Source: Tridacna crocea (taxonomy: Eukaryota; Mollusca; Bivalvia; Cardiida; Cardiidae). Taken from it: a DNA stretch of 64,000 nucleotides. The notes beneath the pieces are model-generated. The model was not told the DNA's origin. It made no database searches and saw only the letters and a list, made by a program, of their open reading frames with translations. Below, in pieces: positions 32,316-43,420 of this stretch. The stretch spans positions 6,957,501 to 7,021,500 of the forward strand of contig OX031060.1 of NCBI GenBank assembly GCA_943736015.1. Direction: 5' to 3'. The position numbers and the translations under genes were made by a program. How positions within the stretch are numbered: the first letter of the stretch is position 1; each line of letters starts with the position of its first letter.

Positions 32316-32543
32316 AAAAACTTTTTATCAAACGACAATATTTTAGACTGGTCCAAATTGAAAGCATTTGCAGACGACAAAATAAAAGTGACTGAAATTT
32401 TGAAATTTGTTTTGTGAAGGGTAGAAAACTTTGTGGGAAAAGGAGAAAATGCTGGTTACCAGCATTTTCTCCTTTTCCCACAATGTTTTCTAAAGGCTTC
32501 TTTCTCAGGGGCGTCAAAAGAAGGGATTGTGTGGTAATGTTTA
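32316..32543 (+). mobile_element. Pal-A copy
   Basis: Near consensus inside (GTCCAAATTGAAAGCATTTG). The right terminus ends GGTAATGTTTAG. Confidence 0.9.
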
Positions 32544-32564
32544 GTGAAAAGGTACGTTTGTTTT

Positions 32565-32690
32565 TCAACGCATCTGCAAAAAGTATCGACTCAGGTCAGC
32601 CAGAGCAGTCCTTACAGGCTGACTTGAGTCGAAACGTATTGCTATTTGTTGATTTTCTGCGTTTCAGAGAACCATTCTGGTAGGTTCTTT
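32565..32690. mobile_element. Pal-D copy
   Basis: AAAAAGTATCGACTCAGGTC and its arm TGACTTGAGTCGAAACG. Confidence 0.75.
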
Positions 32691-32714
32691 AGACAAACAG
32701 AGAGGATATTAAGA

Positions 32715-32860
32715 AAAAGATGGATTGATGTATTTGCAAAATGTATCGACTCAGGTCAGCCTGCGCATTCCGCGCAGGCTAACCTGAATCGAAACATTTT
32801 GCTTTGAGCTTATTTTCTGCGTGTCAGATGACCATTTTATCTCATGACTTGGCAATTTCT
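32715..32860. mobile_element. Pal-D copy
   Basis: TGTATCGACTCAGGTCAGCC / GCTAACCTGAATCGAAACA, then ATTTTCTGCGTGTCAGATG. Confidence 0.75.
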
Positions 32861-33052
32861 TTAGACATGCAGAATCGATATATATTTTGTATATGTCCCG
32901 AAGCTTTGCATAGTGCAATACGAAAATGCTTTACTTTTCGTTCCTTTTCGTAGAGTGACCAGAGTTATAATTATTATCTCGAATCCTGAATGTTCAATGC
33001 AATAGTAAAATCCCAAATGTTTTGTCTTTTTAAGGTTACGTTTAGTGGAATA

Positions 33053-33170
33053 GGTATCTCTTTGTCGGACAGTGTAGATCAGGATAAGACTACACGTTCT
33101 GTACAGTCTGATCTTAATCTACACTGCCTGCAGAAGGTCAGTGGGTCGCTCTTAGCAGCTTTAGGGTTAA
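33053..33170 (+). mobile_element. Pal-C copy
   Basis: TCTCTTTGTCGGACAGTG, hairpin, and end GCAGCTTTAGGGTTAA. Confidence 0.8.
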
Positions 33171-33582
33171 TAACAATACAGAAAATTGAAGACAATCAAG
33201 GAATGAAAATTGAAGTAAAATGGTAATTTACTCAGGACGAATGATTTCTACTTTTCTTTCCCCAAAGGTCATCTGATTGAGATACGTTAAAATATGTGTA
33301 TATGAAGGAAAAGGGATCTTATGCACAGAAGTTAGAAGAGAAAAAGAAATCTTTATGACCGAAATGTATACTGCTGTTAATCGCGTGGCGTTCTGATTAA
33401 GTTACATGGAATTACAACTAAATCTGCGCTTTAATTACAGGGTAGGATATTCATAATCGTCTCGTTTAAAGCTAATATTTCACTCTAACAGATATTTGGT
33501 ACTACGAGTCACGTGGTATGACGTCACGAAGTCCCGCCTACCTGAAATTTTGATCTGATTGAATTTTGGAGGACAAAAGCAT
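33171..33582. other. No feature recognised
   Basis: Contains TGACGTCA (near 33518), which could be a CRE-type site by chance. No repeat or exon. Confidence 0.4.
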
Positions 33583-33905
33583 TATCTCCAGCTAGATGGC
33601 ATTCTACAAATACTTATCTATCTATATTTGGGCATCCTGGGTACAGAACCGAACCACTTTTCTACGTGATAACCGTTACTTTGAATTTCAAACTAAAATA
33701 AACGTTTACTCAATAATACACTACCTGGGGTGATTCACTCAGCTATAATCAGCAGTTTAGAGAAATCTGGAGCTAAAAAAGGCCTGACTTTTCCTCAAAC
33801 GTATTGATAAGACCATTTCCTCCATTGCTACTTTTTAGCGCGTATTACTACAGTCTCCACGATATCGGGGAGAGTGATGCGTCATATAAGACATGCGCAG
33901 ACAAC
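33583..33905. repeat. Family G copy 2
   Basis: TTATCTCCAGCTAGATGGC to CATGCGCAGACAACG. It lacks the GTCGAATCTTCGAAGAATA block of the other copies. Confidence 0.85.
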
Positions 33906-34101
33906 GGGACAAAAAGTCTTTAACCAGAGTATATAAACGGATGAACGAAAAAATTATTTTAATGAAAAAGATTACATAGTAAATAGCCCAAAGAGACATG
34001 AAAAATACATAATGCAATGTCATCATGAATTTAGATGAAGGGAGAAACAAGAAAATGGCCTGAAGGTTGTAAAATTAAAACAAATGCTAATGAGCTGAAC
34101 A

Positions 34102-34331
34102 TTTGACCCTTTCCCAAACAATCCCTGGTTTTCATGGCTCTGTAAAAAGAAGGCTTTTGAAAACATCGTGAGAAAAGGAGAAAATGCTGGTAACCAGCAT
34201 TTTCTCCTTTTCCCACTATGTTTTCTACCTTCACAGAACAAATTGCAATTTTGAGTCACACTAATTTTGTCGTCTGCAAATGCTTTCAATTTGGAGCAGT
34301 GTAAAAATTTTCTCGTTTGGTAAAGAGTTAA
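34102..34331 (-). mobile_element. Pal-A copy
   Basis: TTGACCCTTTCCC to GGTAAAGAGTTAA. Palindrome with one-sided changes (CATCGTGAG). Confidence 0.9.
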
Positions 34332-34557
34332 GTGCTTGACGAAATAAGTTACATATTGAAAACTTTTTTTGAGGATCAGCCAAAAATAGTCAACAAGGTG
34401 TTGGCAGCCCGGGGAAACATAGCCGGGGAAAAGCAGCGTCCTGTTACAATCAGCAGTGCCAGGTTTTGCATGGTGCAATACCTTGTTATAATGTAAATTA
34501 GAATGGTTTATGAATACGGCCTCTCACTGTTGATTGTAATAGGCCGCTACTTTTCCT

Positions 34558-34654
34558 GGGCTGGTAAACAGCATTTTCTCCTTTTCCCACAAGGTTTTCA
34601 AAAGGCGAATTTCTTAGGTTTTTTATAACTCAGGATTGCGTGGTAAAGGGTTAA
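34558..34654 (+). mobile_element. Pal-A right half
   Basis: CTGGTAAACAGCATTTTCTCC to GGTAAAGGGTTAA. The left half is absent. Confidence 0.8.
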
Positions 34655-35139
34655 AACGTCAATCACGAAAAAAAGAGAAGCAGGATCCAATTACCATACG
34701 GGTATGTGTCATTTCAATAACAAGCACTTGTTAATTTTACTAATAGAGATGCGCCCACTTATTATTTAATAGTTATCTTGTCATTTAAATGCTGTATAGA
34801 AATTTACAACTGTAATTAAACAAATGAAGGTTAAACGGTGGCAGATGGCAGAGGAGACTGACTTAAACCAAAGATGCCTACAATATGCTCGTAAGCCTTA
34901 GAATTCCAAGCACGACTTTAAAAAGAGAGGGACTGACAAATCAAATCTGAATCAGCCTCAAAATTGATTCGTCACTGGTAAAAGTAAAGTTGTTGTTGGC
35001 AAAATAACAGTTGACAAAAAAGGCAGATATGAGAGAAATATTTTTCTGTGGTATTACCTTTATGGGATACGTAGCCTGTTTGGGTAATTTTACATTTGCA
35101 CCTGAATTTCAATAGCATGAAGCCATGCCGATGACTAAA
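34655..35139. other. No feature recognised
   Basis: AT-rich sequence, no repeat match or ORF of note. Confidence 0.45.
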
Positions 35140-35478
35140 CAGTGATTGACTGATTGGTTGGTTGGTTGATTGGTTGATTGATTGATTGATGTTTAACGCC
35201 GTTTTCAATATAATTTCACTTACATCGGTGCAGCCACTCTACCTGTCTATACTTTCATGGAGTCTCTTTTACCAGTACTTCGCATAATATTTTTTCGAAG
35301 CCACTGGTTGCTTTCCCACATAATAATGGTCGAAACAATGGTGAGCAGTGAGAGAAGAATGGAATCCTGTCGCAATGACTGTCATCAATCCTCGGAAAGA
35401 AATTGGCGGAATCATGGATCGAACCAGCGACCCTATATTCTTGAGTCCTACCGACTGAGCTACCTGGTCTTGGCTTGA
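35140..35478 (-). mobile_element. SINE family 2 copy with (GATT)n tail
   Basis: The tail GATTGGTTGGTTGGTTGAT lies at 35150-35190. Reversed body GTTTAACGCCGTTTTCAAT, CAATGACTGTCATCAATCC, and head ATCGAACCAGCGACC / CCGACTGAGCTACC. Confidence 0.85.
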
Positions 35479-35579
35479 CCATTTTGAAAGAAATTGCAGA
35501 AGTATTTATTTGTCTTTTTTTTAAAGAAACCAGTGAGAGAAAAACCAAAAAAATATCGATCTTTCCAAAATGTTAACTG

Positions 35580-35770
35580 ACTCCGGATTTACCAACCACT
35601 CTAAATTGCATTTTAGATCTTGTTGTTGATTTCGAAAGTACAAGAACTCTGATTGGCTAAACCAAACAGCTTAGCCAATCAGAAGTTGCTTTACTTGAAA
35701 TTTAGAATTTTTTTTAAAAAACTTGACCAGACATGTCATTTAAGAATAATTATTGTTGGTTAATGAAGGC
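35580..35770. mobile_element. Pal-F copy 5
   Basis: GGATTTACCAACCACTCTAA, palindrome TCTGATTGGCTAAACC / AGCTTAGCCAATCAGAAG, end TTATTGTTGGTTAATG. Confidence 0.75.
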
Positions 35771-36015
35771 GTTAATCTTAGACATAATTATTATTGAAAT
35801 AAAAACAACAACAACAACTACTTGGTAAAAGATGTTGAATATTCTACTGGCTTCCGGTTCAGAAGCGGGCCCATTTCTCTATTAGTCTGTTAATTAAAAT
35901 TGGTGGCACGTGGCACATGGCAGATTTACAAAGTAAGGTAGGGAGGTTTTGCAGACTCTTGTTATTTACCCAGACAGAAACATCGTAGACTGGCACGAGA
36001 GGTGTCAAAACATAT

Positions 36016-36130
36016 TCAACCCTTTGGCTGCTAAGCGCGACTCACTGACCTTTTGCGGACAGTGTATATCAAAGATCAGACTGCACAGAACGTGCAGTCT
36101 GATCTTTGATCTACACTGTCCTACAAGAAC
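36016..36130 (-). mobile_element. Pal-C copy
   Basis: TCAACCCTTTGGCTGCTAAG and GCGACTCACTGACC, then a very regular hairpin ending GATCTACACTGTCC. C/G homopolymers follow. Confidence 0.85.
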
Positions 36131-36414
36131 ATAATATCCCCCCCCCTCCAGCCCCCCCCTTCCCCGAAAAAAAAAAAAGAAAGGTACCTTTGACATTTGG
36201 GTTTTTTTACTATCGGCTTTTAAGGTTTATTTTACTTTTTGAAACAGGATAAGGGTGAATGATCTGTTTATCTCACTGGACCAACTTTTGATAACCTCAC
36301 CAGTTCCCTGATGGAATCGCCTCTTTGGTTAAAGAAACTGTTAGAGCTTTGAAAACATAATGAAAAATGAACCTAAAATATTATACAATGTATAACAATC
36401 TCATTTTCACCTGT

Positions 36415-36595
36415 GATCCTGGGCAAAAAAAGCTATTGAAAAACATAGTGGGAAAAGGAGAAAATGCTGGTAACCAGCATTTACTCCCTTTTCCCACTAT
36501 GTTTTCTATCCTTTCAGTAACAACTTTCATCATTTCAGCCTCTTCTAATTTCTCGTCTGCAAGTGTTTCAATTTGGACCTCATTTATTTTCCCCG
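36415..36595 (-). mobile_element. Pal-A copy with mirrored change
   Basis: Both arms read ACATAGTGGGAAAAGG instead of ACATTGTGGG. The ends are decayed. Confidence 0.8.
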
Positions 36596-36850
36596 GAGAA
36601 GAGTAGAATTAAGATTTTGCAAAGTCATATCTTGATTTCTGGTATAGAAAATTACAAAGGTTGGTTGACGTTTTTCCCAAACACGTGCCTAAATGCAGAC
36701 AGACGTCACGTGGTGCTGAAAGAATTGCATCACATGAGGTGACGTCTGCAAAATTGCAACCTAATTAGATTAACTGCAAATATGCTTACGTCATCGATCA
36801 AGAATACAGACTAGCGCGTTCTTCTGAGGAAAAAAAAACCTTCATTTCCC

Positions 36851-37077
36851 TTAACTCCTTACCAAGCAATCCCTGGCTTTTACGACCCTGAGATAGAAGC
36901 CTTTTGAAAACATTGTGGGAAAAGGAGAAATGCTGGTAACCAGCATTTTCTCCTTTTCCCACAGTGTTTTCTACCCTGTTGAAAACAAATTTCACTTTTC
37001 GAGTTATGTTTAATTTATCGTCTGCAAGTGTTTTCAATTTGGACCAGTCTAGAATTTTGTCGTTTGGTAAAGACTTG
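36851..37077 (-). mobile_element. Pal-A copy
   Basis: TTAACTCCTTACC start. The palindrome has one A missing on the left. It ends TTGGTAAAGACTTGAG. Confidence 0.9.
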
Positions 37078-37137
37078 AGTATCAGAACAGAACTGAACTG
37101 AACGAAGTCCTGCTTTCCTGATAGACATTTTCGTCAT

Positions 37138-37216
37138 TTGTGTGCACAAGAAATTTGTCGTCTGCAAATGCTTTAATTTTGCACCAGTCTAAAACGTTGT
37201 CGCATGGTACGGAATT
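37138..37216 (-). mobile_element. Pal-A right-half fragment
   Basis: TTTGTCGTCTGCAAATGC and CATGGTACGGAATTAAGG. Its TTAA overlaps the start of element L. Confidence 0.65.
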
Positions 37217-37599
37217 AAGGTAAGACCTGTATAATGGAAAACAGCTATTTCCACTAATATAATTATCATCATGCAAAATTAGCTATAATTAAAACTGAGT
37301 ATTACTGAACTACTTTCACTTTTTCATTTTTTCCATTTTTTCCTTCTTTGAATTATCATTTATAAATCTAAAACCACTATATTCTCAATTGAAAAAAGAT
37401 ATGATAATTACCTCCCTTTTTCGAAAACAAACAAAAGTATCAAAAATAGTTTCAAGATAGACATAAACGGAATTTCTGATCCGTTAGAAATCTGCAAAAA
37501 TATTATTTCTGGCTAAATCCTTATTTATCCTTATTTAACAACCGATTAGAATTTATGCCAAATGATCACCGGAAGTTCATAACACAGGTCTTACCTTAA
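37215..37599. mobile_element. Element L, TTAA family with 12-bp ends
   Basis: TTAA-GGTAAGACCTGT at the left and ACAGGTCTTACC-TTAA at the right. The interior is non-coding. A decayed reverse copy is at 7061-7338. Confidence 0.75.
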
Positions 37600-37757
37600 A
37601 GCAAAATTTTGTGAAAAAATAAATAGACAAAAGGATACAGGTTGAATGCTATTAGACCAAAATAAAGCCAGCAAAATCAATAGACAATAATTATGACCAC
37701 AGACCAAGTTAGAAAAACAAAATTAATGCATGCTGGATTGAAAAGGTCCTTTAACGC

Positions 37758-37983
37758 TTAACTGCTTGCCAAACGAAAATTTTCAGACTGGTCCAAATTG
37801 AGATCATGTGCAGACGACAAAATAAAAGTGACTGAACGTTTGAAATTTGTTGTGTGAAGAGTAAAAGACATTGTGGGAAAAGGAGAAAATGTTGGTTACC
37901 AGCATTTTCTCCTTTTCCCACAATGTTTTCTAGGCTTCTACCTCAGGGTCGTCAAAACTCGCCATTGAGTGATACAGGGTTAA
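37758..37983 (+). mobile_element. Pal-A copy
   Basis: TTAACTGCTTGCC to ATACAGGGTTAA, one change near the centre (ATGTTGGTT). Confidence 0.9.
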
Positions 37984-38087
37984 ACTACTTAATAAATATC
38001 GAATGAAGATTTCTAGTCAATGATATATACCGAAACATTGCGATTTCAAAGTGCTTGCTGCTGATAAATAGAAGAAAAAAAAAAATT

Positions 38088-38198
38088 ACGAATCGGACAG
38101 GGTAGATCCAAGATCAGACTGCACGTTCTGTGCATTCTGATCTTGATCTACACTGTCCGCAAAAGGTTATTCGGTTCCACCTAGCAGCCTAAGGGTCA
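38088..38198 (+). mobile_element. Pal-C copy
   Basis: ATCGGACAGGGTAGATCC, hairpin, AGCAGCCTAAGGGTCAA. Confidence 0.8.
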
Positions 38199-38324
38199 AA
38201 AGAAGAAAAAAAAAGGGCTACTGTTTGAACCCCTAAATCCCTTAATCCCGTTTCTGGTAACCAAACAGGGCGCTCTTTTTAAGTGCCATCTGTTTTGTAT
38301 GATACAGGATAAGTGGCTAATCGA

Positions 38325-38530
38325 CTTTTTAACTTTGTACCACCAGTTGTAGACCTCTCCTTATTGAAACCATTTGCAGACGACAAAATTGATATACCAC
38401 ATTTATTAGCATTTGTCAAAGGAGAAAGGAGGAGGAGAAAATGCTGAATATCGCCATTGTCTCTCTGTTCCTGAAATGTTTTCAAAAATGGGCTTTCTCA
38501 GGGTTGTAAAACATGGAACTGCAAAGTAAA
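38325..38530 (+). mobile_element. Decayed Pal-A copy
   Basis: CATTTGCAGACGACAAAATTG and GGAGAAAATGCTGAATATCG. Right arm mostly lost. Confidence 0.6.
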
Positions 38531-38656
38531 TAAAACGCGCTCTTAACAATAATTTCGTGTTTAAATGACCCAAGAAGAAAAAAAAAACCTCTGAAAATAT
38601 TATGGGAATAGACTAAAATGCTGGTCTCGAAAGATATAGCCAAACGACATGAATTT

Positions 38657-38702
<46 letters not shown>

Positions 38703-38830
38703 GTTGGTTGGTTGGTTGGTTGGTTGAATGATGAATATTGGTTGAATGGTTGATTGATGTTTGACGTTATTTTCAGCATTAATTTTAGTTATATCACCAC
38801 AACCAGGGTAACCACTCATGCTTTCCCTAT
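38657..38830 (-). mobile_element. SINE 3' end with (GATT)n tail
   Basis: GATTGATT and GGTTGGTT arrays at 38657-38725, then GTTTGACGTTATTTTCAGC and TAACCACTCATGCTTTCC as the reversed body end. Confidence 0.7.
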
Positions 38831-39164
38831 CATATGTAAAAAAATAAACATGGTAAAAGGAGAAAAATACTCATCATGAGCAATGAACAACATCTCCCTT
38901 TGCAACGATGTTTTCAAAAGAACCTACTCCAAGACACAAAGAAGCAATCGGCAGGTGGTCACGTGTTTATTCAAATATCCTTGTGTGACAATGTCGTACA
39001 GACGCTTGACGCGTGTCGCTATCAACTTGATGTCATCTTATCGGTGGAAACGATACAGCCTTTATTGATCCCGGACTTTCTCACAAATCCTCCCACTTAA
39101 AAACTTTAAAAATCGAACTTTTTTTACCCTTTTCCATTACATTGCCCCTTCAACAGGTAGAGAT

Positions 39165-39465
39165 TAAGCCTTGCTCTGTGAAAAGGGGCCTTAATGCATC
39201 TACAAATAGTATATGATGCTGAAGTAACCAATAGTGAAAAGTTTCGGCCCAGGTCAGCCTGCGCAGAGTGCGCAGGCTGACCTGGGCAGAAACTTTTCAC
39301 CATTGGTTAATTTTGTGTATGCCCAAGGACCAGTCTACCTCATGATTTAGTCGGTTGCCAGTTACAAAGGTGGCTGTTATGGTTCCTTTAGTAAATAAAG
39401 GCTTGTTAAGACAGATTACGGAGAGGCAAAAAGCCCCCTTTTGCCAGTGCATGGTCACCTAGTTT
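39165..39465. mobile_element. Pal-D copy with an unoccupied TTAA site
   Basis: CCTTGCTCTGTGAAAAGG, GGCCTTAATGCATC, then a 57-base hairpin GTTTCGGCCCAGGTCAGCC / GCTGACCTGGGCAGAAAC, and far end ACGGAGAGGCAAAAAGCCCC. The TTAA at 39190-39200 is intact. Confidence 0.85.
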
Positions 39466-39594
39466 TTTAAATGCAAAAAGAATGGGAAAAATACAGTATT
39501 CCTTGTCCTTAAACGGTTTTAGATTCGTGTTTCCTTTAACAAATGCGATATGTAAAAAGAAAATCTGGTGAGCATCTACAGGCATTTGTTTTAG

Positions 39595-39690
39595 ACAGAC
39601 CGAGAGACTCCGATGATGCAAGGATCAAACTCGGAGCCAGCAGGTTGCAAATCCTGCTCCTTCACCACTGAGCCACGTGTGAATAGGAGT
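39595..39690 (-). mobile_element. tRNA-like SINE head, reversed
   Basis: Read leftwards from 39685: GTGGCTCAGTGGTGAAGG and GCAGGATTTGCAACCTG, close to the SINE family 1 head. Confidence 0.6.
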
Positions 39691-39715
39691 TTCACGGACA
39701 AATATGACTAGCCGT

Positions 39716-39940
39716 TTAACCCTTTATCAAACAAGAGTTTAGACTGGTCCAAATTCAAAGCGTTTGCAGACTACAAAATAAACGTAATTCAAAAATCAAA
39801 ATTGTTTCCATTAGGGTAGAAAACATTGTGGGAAAAGGAGAAAATGCTGGTTACCAGCATTTTCTCCTTTTCCCACAATGTTTTCAAAAGCGTTCTCTTT
39901 CAGGGGTGTTAAAAGTCGTCATTGTGTGGTAAAGGGTTAA
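39716..39940 (+). mobile_element. Pal-A copy
   Basis: TTAACCCTTTATC to GGTAAAGGGTTAA, perfect palindrome at 39821-39887. Confidence 0.95.
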
Positions 39941-40077
39941 TAAAAATGAAAACCGTCAGTAAAACAAAATTTAAAATATGGGTGGCATATCAGTATTGAC
40001 GAAACAAACAAATTTGAAACTTCGACTTTCATAGTCTGATTTTCAGAATGAAAATATTTCTTCAAATCCGTAAAGCG

Positions 40078-40146
40078 CTCGCTTGCGGACAGTGTAGATT
40101 AAGATCATACTTCACAAAGCGCGAAGTCTTGATCTTTGCAGCCTAA
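40078..40146. mobile_element. Pal-C hairpin
   Basis: GCGGACAGTGTAGATTAAG. The inner arms read ATACTTCAC / GCGAAGTCTTG, so CTG became CTT on both sides. Confidence 0.7.
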
Positions 40147-40716
40147 ACATTTACGCATTATCCTAATCTCGTCTATGGAGGAACAGGACCGATAAAGTTA
40201 CAGAATGACAAATCGCTAAAACAACACGAGTACCGAGCCGGACATCAACATTGACATTGGCTGTATTTGAACTTTGATAACACGGTCGCAATGTTTTCCA
40301 AAAATTTAATTATCCAAAGTTTTCTTTCTTCTTTGTTTCCCTTATTTCCTTACTTTTCGCTTTTTTCCCTGTTACTGTCTCTGACAGCAAGAAATCACGT
40401 GACTAAATGTATTTAATTTTAAAAAATTATATATTATATGACTATGAACTATGTAGCTTTTGTCAAATAAACGATGTTCTGTTCTGTTCTGTTCTGTTCA
40501 GAAAACGCAGTGGATAGGAACGTTTCTATGATATGTTAAAAACAAAAATGCTTATAAATGTTGGAATAATAAAATTATTCAACGTATTTCTTATATATTT
40601 ACCTAAAACGTTGCCTAATTGAGTAAGGCTATTTTTCAGTTCTTTTAGTGTTTTTATTTCACTTAACAACTGATCAAGATGACGTATTCAAGGTTTCAAA
40701 GCCAGATCACGTTCAT
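40147..40716. other. No gene; simple repeat
   Basis: (TGTTC)n at 40475-40500. Otherwise AT-rich with no repeat match. Confidence 0.5.
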
Positions 40717-40946
40717 TTAACTGCATAATACCGATTTTAACGACTCTATGAAAGATGCCTTTTGAAAACATTGTGGTAAAAGGAGAAAATGCTGGTAACC
40801 AGCATTTTCTCCTTTTCCCACGATGTTTTCTTTCCTAGCAAAAAAAAACAAAAAAAACTGCACCATTTGAACCACATTGAAATTGTCGTCTGCAAATGCT
40901 TTCAATTTGGACAAGGCAAAAACTCCGTCGTCTGCTAATGGGTTAA
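40717..40946 (-). mobile_element. Pal-A copy
   Basis: TTAACTGCATAATACC to CTAATGGGTTAA. Palindrome with TGGTAAAAGG left and CCCACGATG right. Confidence 0.9.
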
Positions 40947-40997
40947 GCCACATTTAATTTGCCGTCTGCAAAACCTTTTAGTTTCAGCAAATCTAAA

Positions 40998-41185
40998 TTT
41001 CACGACCCTGTGAAAGAAGCCTTTAGAAAACATTGTGAGAAAATGTTGGTAAGCAGCATTCTTTTCCCACAATGTTTTCTACCCTTCACAAAACAAATTT
41101 CAAATTTGCAGTTACTTTTATATTGTCGTTCGCAAATGCTTTCGATTTGGACAAACCTAAAATTTTGTCGTTTGGTAATGAGATA
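40998..41185 (-). mobile_element. Pal-A copy, shortened palindrome
   Basis: TTGTGAGAAAATGTTGGTAAGC loses part of both arms. The right half is near consensus. Confidence 0.8.
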
Positions 41186-41985
41186 AAGTGTTTGTGAAAA
41201 AAAAAGTTTTCATCGAAATGAGTAGCGCCATGGCTTTTTTTTTTTTAACTGCAATTTTGCTTTGTATCATACTTTTTAATATTTTCCCCCTTTTATTTCA
41301 CATCGTTATATCTGATTCTCGTTGTAAGACAATCCATTAATTGTCGGAGACGGTCAGGGTTAAAAAAAAAATCCTTATCGGGAACAGTTCACTACATCTG
41401 TCATGCCATTTTTTCCGCGATACCATGGTTTTGAACAAAAGAGGCGTGCGCACCTGCTTAGAAAATTTAATTATCAAGTTGGTCGTGTTTTTCCAATAAA
41501 ATGGACAACCAAAAATCATGTAATTGTTATGAACGTTCAATTCTATATTTAGGAACCGGAAGTAACACGTTTGACGTCATCAAACGCTGAACATTGCGAC
41601 TTGGGAGAACTAAGCACCAAAGGCCGTTATTTCACAAATGGGTGCTAAATTTAGCACTTATACCTTTTCAAGTGCACCAGAACAATGCACAAATTATCGA
41701 GTACCTGCGAGAAAACAAGCTAAAGAGAGTACATGGTATTTTTGGCATTGTTCTTTTTATGGGGTGTCGTAAAAGGCCATCTGACCTCTTAATTTTTATT
41801 GTTTCTCCTTTTTTTTTTTTCTGAAGTGCCCTTATCTTCATGTCAACAGTCGTCTATGTGTTTCGAATGAACAGATTACATCGCTTCTTTTTTTGGAAAA
41901 AAAAATGATTGATTTTATTGCGTTTGACGCATTTTCCCAATTTCTATAGCTTCATGTATCCTGGCTCGGATAATTTCTATACGCC
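41186..41985. other. No feature recognised
   Basis: Several poly-T runs and TGACGTCA (41574). No repeat match or convincing ORF. Confidence 0.45.
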
Positions 41986-42020
41986 TTTAACCCTTTACCA
42001 GACCATAAAATCCAAACAAT
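41986..42020 (+). mobile_element. Pal-A left-end fragment
   Basis: TTTAACCCTTTACCAGACC and AAAATCCAAAC only. Confidence 0.5.
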
Positions 42021-42028
42021 TCCAGGTC

Positions 42029-42235
42029 CGCCATGGTTGCTCGATGGCTATTATATCGGACTCGTGACCTGGTGGTTGTGAGTTCGATATTTGGCTGCCA
42101 CAAAATTTTCCTTCTATTCATTTTCCTCTCCGTACTTCTGGTGCATGTGTGAAAGTGGTCAGTGCAACTATGCTTAAGTTTCTTGGCTTTCTCGCATCAG
42201 TACCGACTCAGCTTTCTTTCCAAGTCATTCACTAT
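42029..42235 (+). mobile_element. SINE copy
   Basis: CTCGATGGCTATTATATCGG and GGTTGTGAGTTCGATATTTG give the tRNA-like head. The 3' part has TGGCTTTCTCGCATCAGTAC. Confidence 0.7.
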
Positions 42236-42238
42236 TTT

Positions 42239-42460
42239 TTAACCCATTACCACACAATCCCTACTTTTGACGCCCTTGAGAAAGAAGCCTTTAGAAACAT
42301 TGCGGGAAAAGGAGAAAATGCTGGTAACCAGCATTTTCTCCTTTTCCCACAATGTTTTCTATCCTTCACAAAACTAATTTCAATTTTTCAGTCACTTTTA
42401 TTTTGTCGTCTGCAAATGCTTGCGATTAGTATAAAATATTGTCGTTTGGTAATGGGTTAA
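42239..42460 (-). mobile_element. Pal-A copy
   Basis: TTAACCCATTACC to GTAATGGGTTAA. Near-perfect palindrome with CATTGCGGG on one arm. Confidence 0.95.
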
Positions 42461-42464
42461 AAAT

Positions 42465-42700
42465 TGCCGGAGCGAAAGTTTGCCTCAACCAGGTATCGAA
42501 CTGGCAACCTCTGACCTACGCAGCCAGGCTCTGTATCCTTTCGATGGTGTAGGGATAGGGTTTCAGCCTGTTCTGACTGTTGCGGACTAAAACCCCAAAA
42601 CCATCCAGTTAAATATAGAATTTTCTGAGTTCGAAACCCGTGAAGAGCCGTGTAAGTCTGAAATATTCAGATCAGGTTGCCAGTACCGGTAATGGTTTTT
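42465..42700 (-). mobile_element. SINE copy, reversed
   Basis: GTTTGCCTCAACCAGGTATCG and GAACTGGCAACCTCTGACC. Length uncertain at the right. Confidence 0.55.
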
Positions 42701-42728
42701 GGACAGCAATCAGTGAGAGAGATAAATG

Positions 42729-43105
42729 AGCCATTCTATGTAAAAAGGGGTTTCCCAACAAGCCCTTTTTTTTACGTGTCTGCAGTACAAGTCTTTTGAA
42801 AACACTGTGGGAAAAGGAGAAATTGCTCGTAACGAGCAATTTCTCCTCTTCCTACAGTGTTTTCTACCCATTTGGAGAACTTTCTGCCAATTTTATCAAA
42901 TTTGAAATTGTCGTCTGCAAACTCTTTGAGTTTGGAAGGGTCTGAAATTTGTCGTTTGGGAAGGGGTTAATGTATCTGAAAACACTATCGACCCAGGTCA
43001 GCCTGCGCAGTCCGCGCAGGCTGACCCGGGTCGATACTTTTTTGCTTTCGGTCAATTTTCTGAATCTTAAAGGTCAAGTTAACCACATAATTCAGTCGAT
43101 TGATC
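42729..43105. mobile_element. Pal-D copy split by a Pal-A insertion
   Basis: TTCTATGTAAAAAGGGG on the left and TTAATGTATCTG on the right of the Pal-A copy, then a perfect hairpin ACCCAGGTCAGCCTGCGCAG. Confidence 0.75.
42748..42970 (-). mobile_element. Pal-A copy with Pal-B-like centre
   Basis: Arms are Pal-A type (CACTGTGGGAAAAGG), but the centre is AATTGCTCGT / ACGAGCAATT as in Pal-B. CACTG and its complement CAGTG are also mirrored. Confidence 0.85.
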
Positions 43106-43179
43106 GACAAAATTGATTTTACGGATCAATAAACTTAGTTGTAATAACTTACTAGGTATAAATTATACTAGAGATGCAT

Positions 43180-43420
43180 TTAAGCCCCTTTTACCAATCG
43201 ACCAAATTTTAGACTTGTCCAAATTGAAAGCACTTGCAGATGACAAAATAAATGTAACTCAAAAATTGAAATTTGTGAAATTTGTTTCCAGCAGGGTAGA
43301 AAACATTGTGGGAAAAGGAGAAAATGCTGGTTACCAGCATTTTCTCCTTTTCCCACAATGTTTTCAAAAGGCTTCTATATCAGGGCCGTAAAAAACAGGG
43401 ATTGTTTGGGAAAGGATTAA
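43180..43420 (+). mobile_element. Pal-A copy
   Basis: TTAAGCCCCTTTTACC start, duplicated GTGAAATTTGT near 43275, perfect palindrome, end GGGAAAGGATTAA followed by another GCCCCTTTTACCAG end fragment (to 43437). Confidence 0.9.

Noticed and set aside
36797..37037. Candidate small proteins with NIVGKGENAGNQHFLLFPQ
   Set aside because: This peptide appears in dozens of ORFs because it is the Pal-A palindrome read in one frame. It tracks the repeat, not a gene family.
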